DNA from: Haplomitrium mnioides
Lineage: Eukaryota > Marchantiophyta > Haplomitriopsida > Calobryales
DNA: 49,676 nucleotides
Direction of reading: 5' to 3'
Assembly (NCBI GenBank): GCA_049999725.1
Contig: JBNGIS010009018.1
Location: 36,030-85,705 of the forward strand
Below are positions 32,382 through 42,899 of the stretch, one piece after another. Position 1 is the first letter of the stretch. Every line of letters starts with the position of its first letter. A model generated the notes under the pieces. The model saw nothing but the letters and a program-made list of their open reading frames with translations, had not been told where the DNA came from and did not search any database. Made by a program: the position numbers and the translations under genes.

Positions 32382-34208
32382 GTGATATATCACTGTTTTA
32401 GAGGAGATATTAATATTTATTTGAAAGTTTGAAATGGATTCGGAGTGAACGTCAAAAGTTCGAAGGAAAGAAGTAAAACTCAACGACAAAACTAAGACAT
32501 ATCAATGTTTTGGTAAAAATCATAAAATATTAAAAGTTTGAAACTACTGCTTCAGTGTTTCTTGAAAGTTCGAAAGAAGAGGAACTTCTAGTGGTGAAAA
32601 GGTACTAAATCACTATTTTGGTAATTTGCGGGAAAAAGAAATTTATATAAAACTATTCTAGCTCCGAGAGGAAGCTACCCCTGTTATATTTTGAACCTAT
32701 CTTTAAGCGCCGCGTGTCATCTATCTATTGGATTGGTTCAACCCTACTCCCAGATGCAAGGGGTGAGGTAACCATAGTTGAAAGGAAGAAGGAGCACGAG
32801 CTATATATTTGCAATTCAGTTTTTGTGAGTTCACTTATGGAATTAAGTGAACGTCCCAAATGAAGCATTCGGAGCATCGAATAACAAACCTCATTTCCGA
32901 AGCTTGAGATTGAACCCCGAACCTATTAAGTTAGCCAAAGCTACACGATCAATGTTGAACGAGCACTAAGTTTTTCCCGAAGTGCCATATTGCTCCCGAA
33001 CATGTTTTGAGAATCGAACCTAATTTCTCTTTAGTGTGAGAACAACGATTCTTCAATCGATCAGTTTGTGCATCTTACGTAGCCATTTCAAAATCTGAAG
33101 ACACAGATTTGATTGCCTGCTCTTGGTGACTCTTTCAAGACAGATTTTTCTGCATATGGTTGAGAAATCAAAATGAACTGATTGCTATAGTTTTTGCCTT
33201 TTGCACATTACTCTTCATAACAACACTCTTATGAGATCAGAGTGGTTCCTTATAAGAGAAAGTGATAAATTTTCATTCAATGTTGCTAAATCATTGGAGA
33301 AACATCCTGATACACATCATCTTTGAAGTGTGTCTTCTTTTTCCAGTAAATCCAGTTGTGTTCACACCAACAATCCAACAGCCAAGACACTTGGTTTGAT
33401 TAAATTGGAAACTAACATATCTCCACAACAGATTTCCTACCTTGTCCTACCTATTGGAATCATATTTGGACACAATTTTCATATCTAATCACTCAATTTT
33501 CACATTCTGAGACAGCCATACTCTGCTTTTCATTTGAAAGAAACTGCATATTAGAAAATCTGAGAGTATCTGATACAAAAACATTTTCAATTAACTCTGA
33601 ACTTACAACTGAATTGTAAGTACAGCTAAATCTATAAGTGTAAAAAGATTAGCTGCTGCTATACCTATGCTTTAGAGTTTAATTTCTACAGAGTATCAAT
33701 TAATGGTATACCTATAAGAGGAAACTGACTATTTGTCTCAATAATCTATTAAGGATTTTAGAATGCCTCTAGGCCACAACTAGTCCACAGTGTTCCCTCA
33801 TCAATACAGTGTATTCTCAGATAGTATATTCAGAAGTTTTCAACAATATTTACTTTCCAGAATTCATTCAAGAATTCAGAGGATCACTTTGCACATTCAA
33901 GGAAATTACGTCAACTTCTGCAGACTGTATCCAAAAACTGAGGCTGCACCAATGACTGGAATATTGTGAAGATATAAAGGAAGCATATTGCTGATATTCC
34001 AACTTGTTTTCTGCAAGATCAGAGGATCAACCACTTGCCTATAGCAAGCATGATAGGGACTATACTTCACATATAACTTTTGTTATACAAAATTGTTTTT
34101 TCTACTGTTCTATAGAGTTGCAAAGAGTTTAACATTTTGGTTTCTCTGTATTTTGATAAATATGTCATTTACCTTTCAACCCTCAAAACTCTTTGTGCAT
34201 TTTAAAAA
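32382..34208. other. right flank of the long-LTR element and upstream sequence of copia-2
   Basis: 32,382-32,640 continues the degenerate repeat of the left flank (TGATATATCACTGTTTT, AGACATATCAATGTTTT, TACTAAATCACTATTTT, about 110 apart). From about 32,650 to 34,208 I see no domain and no copia LTR. The stretch before 34,209 may be the copia-2 leader, but no initiator-tRNA primer site was found. Confidence 0.45.
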
Positions 34209-35100
34209 ATGGAAAATTTAAACTTCAAAAAATTGACTATTGAAGGAGACAACTATCTCTCGTGGTCACTAGATGCAGCAACCCATCTGGTTTCTAAGGG
34301 ATTGCATACCACAATCTTGACAGATGAGGACATAACATTAAAATAGAAAGCCCATGCCTTGGTATTTGTGAGGCACCATCTCTCTGGCTCTCTCAAGATT
34401 CAGTACGTGAATGAGGGTAATCCCATGATTCTCTAGGATAAATTGAAAGAAAGATTTGACCACACAAAAACAATCCATCTGCCTAAAGCAAGACATGACT
34501 GGGTCAATCTAAGAGTTCAAGATTTTTCTTCCATTTCCAAATATAACAATGAATTGTTCAGAATAACATCTCAACTGACATTATGTGGACATCCAGTTTC
34601 TCAAGAAGAACAAATTGAGAAAACAATATCCACATTTCATTCAACCAATATGATTTTGTCAACACAGTACAGAAACATGAATTTCTCTACTTATTCTGAA
34701 CTTATAGCCTATTTATTGATAGCAGAGAAACATCAAAATTTGTTGATGAAGAATTCCAAAGTAAGACCCCCAAGTACCCTACCTCAAAATCCTACACTTG
34801 AAGCTCATTATTCCAAGCCTACAAATAACAAAGGTATGTCTAGAACAAGGGCCAGATTTGGTTCCTTCAAACATAATTCTCAAAGGGGTAAAGCTCCGAT
34901 GAATGGCAGGAATCAACAATTCGGAGGGAGAGGAAGGGGCAAGGGTAATTCTGCATGTTTCTATCAAAGAGAAAGAAGAGGAGGCAGAAATACATACAAT
35001 AACAAAAACCAGCCATTCTCAAGCAATACAAGAAGACCGATTATTTGAAGCAGATGTAGGACCATCGAGCATACTACTAAAGTTTGCAAAATCCCAACAC
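34209..35100 (+). pseudogene. copia-2 gag
   Basis: It starts MENLNFKKLTIEGDNYLSWS at 34,209, parallel to copia-1 and copia-4. In-frame stops lie near 34,344 and 34,435, and again at 35,046. The open part 34,443-35,048 carries KERFDHTKTIHLPKARHDWV, ITSQLTLCGHPVSQEEQIEK, AEKHQNLL and a GGRGRGKG basic stretch. The zinc knuckle after 35,048 has decayed (RCRTIEHTTKVC), having lost its first cysteine and the Gly-His pair. Confidence 0.87.
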
Positions 35101-38100
35101 GTTTGGTCGCACTTTATGCTAAAGACAAAAGACAGAAAGCGGCAATAGTGAATCATGGGGTCTTTATAGAACAGACCGATACCCTTAGCGATTATATTGA
35201 TAAGGAAGAGGATATGAATATACCAGAAACAAACATGATTCAGTGTACAAATTCTACACTTCCTCTTGATGACATCCGTACATGTATTATAGACAGTGGC
35301 AGCACTCATACTATTTTAAAATGCAGGTCCTATTTTACCAAGCTAACGCCCTCACACCAAAAGGTGACCACTATTATGGCTAGCAATCAGATTGAAGAAG
35401 GAAAAGGACCAACAACTATCAGATTGCCACAAAGGACTATCATTCATATCAGATCGGCCATATATACTCCAAGTGCAACTAGAAACCTGATAAGTTTTTG
35501 TGATATACGAGACAATAGGTACCACATACATACCAGCACTTGTAAAAATCAGGAAGTGTTGCATTTATTGAAGCACACTCTTGAAGGATCTGAAATAAAA
35601 GAAATACTTTTTGCGTACCCTCTTGGTTTCTATATTACGCAAATACAAAACTATCATACTCATGCAAAAGCAATCGATCATACTACTTTATGGCATAATC
35701 ACTTAGAACATCTAAGCACTACAATGTTTCTTAACATTCAAAAAGTGACCCGATCCATTCTTCAAAGCATTAAGCCATCTATGATTGACAGACTATGTAT
35801 TCATTGTTCTCAAGGCAAGCTGGCCTTATACCAAGCAATTTCCAAAACAATTATGGAAATTCCAAAGTTCCTTGAGAGAATACACGTAGATGTTTGTGGT
35901 CTTATTGATCTATCTAGACCCTTTCGGTATTTTTTGGTGATCATCTGCGCTTCTACAAAATGGTCACAAGTATCATTACTATCTACTTGTAATCTTGTCT
36001 TCTCAAGGATATTTGCACACATCTTGAAATTGAAGGCTCAATTTCTAGAAAGTCCAATAAAAGTCCTACGCGTTGACAATGCAAGGGAGTTTACATCCAA
36101 AACTTTTGATGACTTTTGCATGACTATGGGTATTGATACCCAATACTCTGTGGCACATGTCCATTTTCAAAATGGAATAGCCGAAAGAGTTATACGCAAC
36201 ATTCAAATGATTGTTAGGCCTATGTTAATACAGACCAATTTACCATTTTCTTCATGCGACCATGCAATACTACATGCTGCATCATTATTAAAATATCGAC
36301 CATCAGCTTTTAATTCATTCTCACTTCAGCAACTTGGCTATGGTCAGATGCCAGACTTATCCCATTTTCGAGTTTTTGGTTGTCAAGTCTTAAATCCGAT
36401 TGTGGGACCGAAAAAGACTAAGATGGGACCTCAGAGGCAAAAAGGCATTTATGTAGGATATGACTCACCGTTTATTACATGCTATCTAGAACCATCCATA
36501 GCTAATGTGTTTCAAGCCAGATTAGCTGATTGTCATTTCTATGAGGATATATTTCCATCTCTTTTTGAAGATAAAAATTCATCTTTACCGAAAAAACTCC
36601 AATGGGAGACTATCCACTATATGGATAGATCAAAGAACAATGCAAGGTGAGGACGAGGTCAAGAGACTTCTTCATTTGGCTAAAATAGTTGAACAATTGC
36701 GTGATTCTTTTAATGAAATTGCAAAGGTAGCTAGGTCACATATTCCTGCGGTGAATATTCCTGCAAGAATTCAGGATATTTCAAAACCAGTACTTGATCA
36801 AGTACCAAGGCAAAAGAGAGGACGCCCTCTTGGCTCAAAAGACTCTCAACCTAGGCAAAAAGTTTTGACTAAGAGAACTACATTCTCAGCACATGTCATG
36901 AAAGCATCTTTGTCTACACCATTACTATCTCAGCCGACTATTTCCTTATTGGAATACCCTGATAATCAAGAGATCTCGATCCACTATATGGATATAAGGG
37001 TTATATGGCAAAGAGAGTGTGTAGATGTCGATGATCATTTCGCATTCCTTGTTTCACAGACTATATCCAATACACCACTTGATCCTAGATCTATCAAAGA
37101 AGCTATGTACAATTCAAAGCGGATAGAGTGGAAAAAGGAAATGGATTTAGAACTTGATTCCATGATACAGAGGAAGGTATTTGGGCCTTTAGTCGTTATT
37201 CCCTCTGATGCTAATTTAATCGGATATAGGTGGATCTTTGTGAAGAAGCAATATGAAAAAGGTGAAATTGTCAGATATAAGGCACGCCTTGTAGCCAAAG
37301 GCTATACACAAGTACCTGGGAGAGACTACGATCTCACATACGCCCTAGTTATAGATGCTATCACATACCGGTTCCTAGTAAGATTTTCCCTATGACATGA
37401 GTTCATTACACATCATATGGATGTTGTGACAACATACCTATACGAGCTTCTTGATACCCAGATCTACATGAAAGCTCCTCAAGAGCTTATGGCAAGGAAT
37501 ATCTATCATATTCAGGGGGAGAATGTCACTAAGAGTAAACTATTTAGCGACTATCTACATCTTTACCATCAACCATCATTACTGGTTTTGGACCTATAGT
37601 CCATGAGATGCACTCTAGGGAGAAAAGACCTATTGTCCCCCTATGCATCAATCCATGGCTCTGGCGAAGGGTGGATATGCAGTCTAGATCCTTTGATCTA
37701 TTTATGGACTAAAATAGAGTGGTCCAATATGGTATTATAGATTTCATGAGGAGATGATCGCGATGGGTTTTCACTTTGATGACATTGCACCAAGTTTATT
37801 CATCAAGAATGTCGACAAAGAATTTATAATTGTCGCATTATATATTGATGATATAAACATTTTTGGTCACCAATCCTTACTTGAGCAAACTATTTCTATG
37901 CTTAAGAAGACTTTTGATATGAAGTATATTGGTAAGACCAAATATTGTTTAGGATTACAATTTGAGTATCTTGATGAGGGTATATTGATGCATTAGAGTA
38001 CTTATACTAAGAAAATTCTTAAAAAATTCAATATGGATAAATCTCATCCAGTTACATCCCCTATGGAGATAAGATTGCTGGATAGAGACAAAGATATTTT

Positions 38101-38839
38101 CCGAAAACGGAAAGATATAGAGCCAATCCTTGGATCTGAGATACCATATCTCTCCGCTATAGGAGCTCTTATGTATCTTGCTAATAAAACATACTATGAT
38201 ATTTCATTTGCCGTGAACTTGCTTGCAAGACATAGTTCAGAACCTACTATAAGGCATTGGAATGGTATCAAACGTATTTTCAGATACTTACAAGACACAA
38301 TTGACATTAGACTTATTTTCCCAACTAATACTGATCAAATACTTACCGGCTATGCAGATGAGGGATACTTGTTGGATCCTGATGATACTAAATCTGAAAC
38401 CGGTTATGTATTCTTATATGGCTCTACAACTATATCACGGAAAAGTACAAAGCAAACTTTGACTTGTACATCCTCAAACCATGCGGAGATTATTGCTGCG
38501 TATGAAGCTAGTAGGGAATGCATCTACCTACGAAGTATCCTTGATCATGTTTATTTACATTGTGGTTTGCCTTGTATATTTGATCCTACTGTTATTTTTG
38601 AAGATAACTTGGCATGCGTACAGCAAGTCTCACAAGAATTTATTAAAGGAGATCGCATAAAACACATCGCTCCAAAGTTTTTCTTCACCTATGAGCAACA
38701 CGACGACACTGTTTTTGTGAAAGTTATCTCTACTAAGGAGAATGTTGTCGACATATTTACTAAGGCTTTACTTCCGGCACTACATCAACATTTTTGTCAT
38801 CTACTTGGTTTACGGAGATTATCGACTTTATTATCATGA
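35101..38839 (+). pseudogene. copia-2 pol: protease, integrase, reverse transcriptase, RNase H
   Basis: The first open frame (35,103-36,650) holds the protease IIDSGSTHTIL and the integrase zinc region (LWHNHLEH, CIHCSQGK). Catalytic-core markers follow: IHVDVCG, LRVDNAREFTS and HFQNGIAERVI, with D, D and E all present. After a frame change at about 36,600, 36,650-37,395 has the linker RLLHLAKIVEQL and RT YRWIFVKKQYEKGEIVRYKA. Then come DVVTTYLYELLDTQIYMKAP (37,420), a GPIVHEMHSREKRPIVP linker (37,590-37,650), LYIDDINIFGH (catalytic, 37,840) and KYCLGLQFE. RNase H (38,033-38,839) includes AIGALMYLAN, GYADEGYLLD and TSSNHAEIIA. Stops and frameshifts make it inactive. Confidence 0.9.
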
Positions 38840-39206
38840 CTTCATCGACTATTCTTTTATTATCTTGTCGACGTCATTATTTTTATCTCGATACATCTTC
38901 ATGTTCTATTTCTTCTCATGGCATTTTTTCCGAGTTTTCATATGATCATTATTTTTAGATTATCTATTTGGCCTATAGTAGATTCTCTTATTATTACTTC
39001 TCTCTATTTGGTCACTATATGATTTTTGTATCCATTTATAAACTGTATTTGTACTCTTTAACTCTTAGGACTATCAGGGTTTTAATGAATCAACAACTTT
39101 ATATTTCATATTGATTTATTTTGGAGTATTGGTGGTATTTTATCATAGTTTCCTTATATATCTTAAATGTGATTACAACATTCTTGATGGTATAACCAAG
39201 TGGGAG

Positions 39207-39384
39207 TATTATAATACTTTTAGTAAGAGTAGTCTAATCTACTATTAGTACTTTTAACTTATGATTAGACTATATGATTAGTATTAAAGTCGGTGCTAAT
39301 TCTACATGATTAGCATTCATTGCATATACATGTAGATATTATGTTTACACATTCTTCTATCTTCTATGGGTCTATCACTCAACA
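39207..39384 (+). repeat. copia-2 3' LTR (internally deleted)
   Basis: It begins TATTATAATAC after the purine tract AAGTGGGAG and ends CTATCACTCAACA. Compared with the 300-bp copia-3 LTR it lacks about 115 internal bases. The initial TG has become TA. Confidence 0.78.
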
Positions 39385-40376
39385 AAAAATGCTTTCAAAG
39401 CAGAAGAGAAGTTGTGCAATACAGCAGTCATCACATTGATGCACTTGGATCTGGTTGAGTTTTGAGCTTTGAGCTTTGAGCATGGCAAGGGATCCCTCCC
39501 TCCCTTCAAGACACCATTGCAATGGCGGGGCAGCAATCCTTCCTCTTGCGGTTGGGATGTTTCCACTGTCTTTGGTTGTTCAACGTCTTGCGATTCGCTC
39601 CCACTTTGCCCAGTTGTAGTTTCTACAGTTTCATGCCAAGATTGGTACCCTTCCCCGTGACGAGTATGCTACTATTTCTATGGGATGGATTCACATGGCA
39701 AGAGGGTTAATTTTCCGGAAGTTTGTCGGAAGTGTGGTAGGGAAAGTGCATCCGTGTAGGCTTTGAAGCCTTAGCGCAGGAATGGAATAGGAATAGGAAT
39801 AGTCGTGAGGTGTGGAGGGAACGACGAAATCCTCACTCCTGCCTCTTCCCCCGCACGGTCAGTCTACGGGGTTCAGACCAGAACCCTTCCTTCCACGCTA
39901 TTTCATTTGTCCAAGCACTGCTGAACCCTGAACCAAAAGCGAATTGAGGAGGTTGGCCAGCTTCACCAAACCCAAGTTCACTTCACTTCACTTTCTCATC
40001 CATGAAGTGTGCACTTTTCATCCATGAGTCTATGCCACCAACATGCAACTGTATCCACTACCAAGAAGAAACAACCACCAAGAAAAGCTTCAGAAGTACT
40101 CAGAATGGAGTATTTGAAATGATGAAATGTGATGGACATGTAATTTACATAACGTTGAAAACTTGAGCACCCTGAAGTTGAAATTCGACAGCTAGCCTAG
40201 GATATATATCTTGCACCTCGTAAAAAAAATGAATTCCACCTCCTAAATCTATCGAAGGACACTTATTTTAATTTTTGGTTGCCAGGAAAATGTCATATCA
40301 CTACTATCCGATTCTTAAGAAAGTAACACGCCCAATTTCAATTCTTACTAAAAACTCTTTGTTGCTTCATGAAAAA
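39385..40376. other. non-transposon flank, no gene identified
   Basis: Several short open frames exist at 39,469-39,710 (for example one starting MAGQQSFLLRLG), but none shows a domain, and overlapping frames are equally open. A small GAGCTTT repeat lies near 39,462-39,480. Base composition is more balanced than in the neighbouring elements. It could hold a decayed host exon, but I cannot support one. Confidence 0.4.
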
Positions 40377-40490
40377 TGGATGAAGGTGAGGTGCGTGTGT
40401 GGAGCTGTGTTGGTGGATGAAGGTGAGGTGAGTGTGTGAAGCTGTGTTGGTGGATGAAGGTGAGGTGTAGTGAAGCTGTGCTGGTGGATG
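40377..40490. repeat. 37-bp tandem repeat, about four copies
   Basis: TGGATGAAGGTGAGGTG or its variants begin at 40,377, 40,414, 40,451 and 40,484 (spacings 37, 37 and 33), with GAGCTGTGTTGG or a variant in the linkers. It lies about 700 bases upstream of the Hint gene. Confidence 0.88.
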
Positions 40491-40966
40491 AAGGAAACGA
40501 TAGTGTTAATGGTGTCCAACGCTGGCAACAGACGATCGCACAGCACAGCGACATTCACAGTCGGCATAGCTGCTGGACTTGCGTCACGTCTGCAGTTGTA
40601 GGAAAGAAACAAATGCCAGATAACCCAAAGTCCATAACGAACGTTAACAACAACAATTCTCTAATCAGTCACGAATTTTGGTTTGTGACGCGGCCACACC
40701 AAATTTTGAGAGAGGCAGGCCAATAACCAATTTTGGCTACAACAATTCAATTTCTTCAGTAAGTAGATTTGTTAAGCAAGTAGATTTTTTAAGCAATTGG
40801 ATTACACTGTAAGTCAACACATTGTTTTTCATGTTATCTCAACTTCTGTAAGTGAAAAACAATCTATTGGTTTTTTGTGTGAACATGGCAAAGAGATAAA
40901 TGTAATTGCGTAAATTGCGTGGCTGTAGTGAAAGAAAAATAGAATTGCATTGCGTTATTACCTGCC

Positions 40967-41112
40967 TGCCAATTGTAGTAAAGCCACGTCCAATGCAATG
41001 CAAAGAAACGAATCTACAGAGAAGAAAAGAGAACGTACTTGCCAATTGTAGTGAACCAAGTCCAATGCAATGCAACTAATATAAAGAGAAGAGAAAGGAA
41101 CAGCGGAGCTTC
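40967..41112 (+). promoter_or_regulatory. promoter of the Hint gene with a 73-bp tandem duplication, CCAAT and TATA motifs
   Basis: TGCCAATTGTAGTRAA starts at 40,967 and at 41,040 (73 apart), and each copy continues to GTCCAATGCAATGCAA. A TATAAA at 41,080-41,085 lies only in the second copy, about 95 bases before the ATG. CCAAT occurs twice in each unit (for example 41,062-41,066). The arrangement fits a core promoter duplicated upstream of its TATA box. This rests on motif position only; no transcript data are available. Confidence 0.6.
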
Positions 41113-41144
41113 CATTCCTTCCTTCCATCACATCACATCTCCAT

Positions 41145-41170
41145 TCTTTCTTTCTTTCTTTCTTTCTTTC
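41145..41170 (+). repeat. (TTTC)n microsatellite in the 5' leader
   Basis: About six TTTC units end nine bases before the start codon, within a C/T-rich leader from about 41,110. Pyrimidine-rich leaders of this kind are common in plant genes and may affect expression. Confidence 0.93.
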
Positions 41171-41178
41171 ACAAAGCC

Positions 41179-42645
41179 ATGGGCGTTCTTCGCCTTCTCA
41201 TCTTCGTCGTCGTCTTCTGCAGCAGTCTGGGACTGGGACTCGGAGACACAGTCATGCACATGCAGGTGGAGTCGCAGATGCTCTTCATTCATGCCAACAC
41301 TCCTTCGTCTGTCACCGATGGAAAGACTGTCAACACCTTCGCAGGTGTGGTTGGTCATTCGCTGCCCAGTTCGCTTCTAGATCCTGGCACGGTGGCCATG
41401 TTTTGGGGTTCAATCCCATCCCATTCCATTACTGCAGCATGCCAGCAAATTGTTGCAGGAGCACAGACATTAAATGCACATGTCCAACATAACTGGGGCG
41501 ATGGGCCCTACAATCTCACCCTGCAGGTCGTGGCAACGGGGGGCTGTCTGGCTTCCACTGATGCGGTGGGTACAGAAATCGTGTTCGTCGATCAGCTGCG
41601 TCGTAAGAGTGCAGTTGTATGCTTGGAAGGCGGGTGTGCAGTTTTCATCAGCGGTGATGATATCGACCAAATCTACCACACTAACAGAACCACTCGTCGT
41701 CTCCTCGACCTCGATGGTTGTTTTGTAGGAGCAGGGGTGGGGTCAATTGTTGGAGCTGTTGTCTACGGTGTTGGTTCAGCAGCAAGTATTTTCCTTTTTG
41801 GTCCCGCCGCTATCCCGTTTTTGGGATTCATGAGGGCACTAGTTGTATTCGTCAGTGTGGCCATTGGATGTGCCATTGGTGCCGTTGCTGGTCCCAATTG
41901 CTTCCCCAGCTCTGCTAGCGTGCAGTTGCAGGGAGGAATCCAGATCCCCATGATCGACTTGCGACTGGGAGACAAGGTGGCTGTGTGGAAAGAGGGAAGG
42001 GTTGCGTACGATGAGGTTTACGCATTCGGGCACCGTGATGAAAGTACCGAGAGTTCATTTTACAGCATCACTGCTTCCTCAGAATGGGAATCCAGAACTT
42101 TGGAGTTGAGTTCCATGCACTTTTTACCTACTGGGCTGCTTGATGTAGAAATCGAATACAAACGAGCGAGGGACATTGAGGTGGGGGACTACGTGTGGGC
42201 TAGTCAACTAAACTCAAATAACTCAAATCATCACGAGACCATTGTGCCATACCTCGTCAAACATGTATCCATGACAAGGGCGAGGGGGCTCTTCAACCCT
42301 TTCACAATGAGTGGGACAATTGTGGTGGATGGAATTGTGGCTTCCGTACACAGCGAATGGTTTTTAGATGAAGCGTTTGACAGGATGGGAGTGAGCTCCG
42401 CTCTGCCTGCTGCGTATCAGCTGCTGCTCACTCCTGCACAAGCAGTGTACAGGATGCTAGGCAAGGACATGTATGCATGGCTGTACCACCGCATTGAAGA
42501 GCATCTCCAATTCGAGAAGGCAGGAAGGTCTTTGCCATTGCCATTGCCTTCGATGGCAGGCAATAAAGTGGATGAGAAAAGGGAAGCCACAATTGCGAAG
42601 AAGACCAGCGCAAACAGAATCTCATTCCAATTAACTTCAACTTGA
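41179..42645 (+). CDS. secreted/membrane protein with C-terminal Hedgehog-type Hint (Hog) domain
   Basis: This is a single-exon gene of 488 codons. The start is supported by strong context (AAAGCCATGGGC), a TATA box 95 bases upstream and a signal peptide (MGVLRLLIFVVVFCSSLGLG, residues 1-22). Residues 23-175 form an unfamiliar domain with Cys88, 123, 148 and 153 and sequons at Asn112 and Asn169. Residues 182-239 are Gly/Ala-rich and hydrophobic, probably one or two membrane segments. The Hint domain starts at Cys241 (CFPSSASVQL), then DLRLGDKVAVW (260-270), SSMHFLP (311-317, the TxxH position with Ser and His314), ARDIEVGDYVW (330-340) and GLFNPFTMSGTIVVDGIVAS (370-389), the best Hedgehog match. 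The tail (ALPAAYQLLL...MLGKDMYAWLYHR) resembles the Hedgehog C-terminal adduct-recognition helices. In the family Cys1 attacks the preceding bond to form a thioester and cleave. The residue before it here is Asn, not Gly. No N-terminal Hedgehog signalling domain is seen. Function is unknown. Confidence 0.85.
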   Translation: MGVLRLLIFVVVFCSSLGLGLGDTVMHMQVESQMLFIHANTPSSVTDGKTVNTFAGVVGHSLPSSLLDPGTVAMFWGSIPSHSITAACQQIVAGAQTLNAHVQHNWGDGPYNLTLQVVATGGCLASTDAVGTEIVFVDQLRRKSAVVCLEGGCAVFISGDDIDQIYHTNRTTRRLLDLDGCFVGAGVGSIVGAVVYGVGSAASIFLFGPAAIPFLGFMRALVVFVSVAIGCAIGAVAGPNCFPSSASVQLQGGIQIPMIDLRLGDKVAVWKEGRVAYDEVYAFGHRDESTESSFYSITASSEWESRTLELSSMHFLPTGLLDVEIEYKRARDIEVGDYVWASQLNSNNSNHHETIVPYLVKHVSMTRARGLFNPFTMSGTIVVDGIVASVHSEWFLDEAFDRMGVSSALPAAYQLLLTPAQAVYRMLGKDMYAWLYHRIEEHLQFEKAGRSLPLPLPSMAGNKVDEKREATIAKKTSANRISFQLTST

Positions 42646-42777
42646 GTAAACCTAATCGTGTTGTAGAGTGAGAGTCACACATAGAGTGTTGCGCGCAAAC
42701 AGAATCTCATTCCAATTAACTTCAACTTGAGTAAACCTAATCGTGTTGTAGAGTGAGAGTCACAAATAGAGTGTTGC
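42608..42777 (+). repeat. 85-bp tandem duplication of the Hint gene's 3' end
   Basis: GCGCAAACAGAATCTCATTC starts at 42,608 and again at 42,693, exactly 85 apart, and the copies differ at one base over most of their length (CACACATAG versus CACAAATAG). The unit includes the last 12 codons, the stop TGA and about 47 bases after it. Each copy ends in GAGTGTTGC, which in the second copy is the beginning of the copia-4 LTR. Confidence 0.92.
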
Positions 42778-42888
42778 GCCCAACGATACTTCGTATAATG
42801 ATCAATGGAAGAATGATGAGAGATCGAATGTCCCTCTTATCTACACATCCATTCTATATATATATGAGTATCACTATGTTCTATAACA
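42772..42888 (-). repeat. copia-4 3' LTR (117 bp)
   Basis: On the minus strand it runs TGTTATAGAACATAGTG ... GGGCGCAACA, with TG...CA ends and inverted TGTT/AACA tips. It is preceded by the purine tract CCAAGGGGGAG (plus strand 42,889-42,899). A TATATATATAG stretch inside could act as its TATA region. It begins 126 bases after the Hint stop codon. At 117 bp it is unusually short for a copia LTR, and no second copy is in the window to confirm it. Confidence 0.65.
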
Positions 42889-42899
42889 CTCCCCCTTGG

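Larger units (their letters stand above)
34209..39384 (+). mobile_element. copia-2: Ty1/copia element, full coding span, 5' LTR not found
   Basis: It contains gag, protease, integrase, RT and RNase H in copia order, then a T-rich tail, a purine-rich AAGTGGGAG and an LTR (39,207-39,384). It is the best reference for copia-1 and copia-3, which belong to the same family. Coding is interrupted by several stops and at least two frame changes. No matching 5' LTR exists in the preceding 1.8 kb, so the left end is truncated or too diverged to see. Confidence 0.9.

Noticed and set aside
32650-34208. 5' LTR of copia-2
   Set aside because: Nothing here resembles the LTR at 39,207-39,384 or 22,290-22,590, and no initiator-tRNA primer site was found.
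39469-39710. Possible small host gene starting MAGQQSFLLRLG
   Set aside because: Overlapping frames on both strands are equally open, no domain or splice pattern is convincing, and no promoter was seen.
41179-42645. True Hedgehog ligand or intein
   Set aside because: There is no Hedgehog N-terminal signalling domain, and there is no C-terminal Asn plus nucleophile junction as in protein-splicing inteins. Only the Hog-type Hint half is supported.
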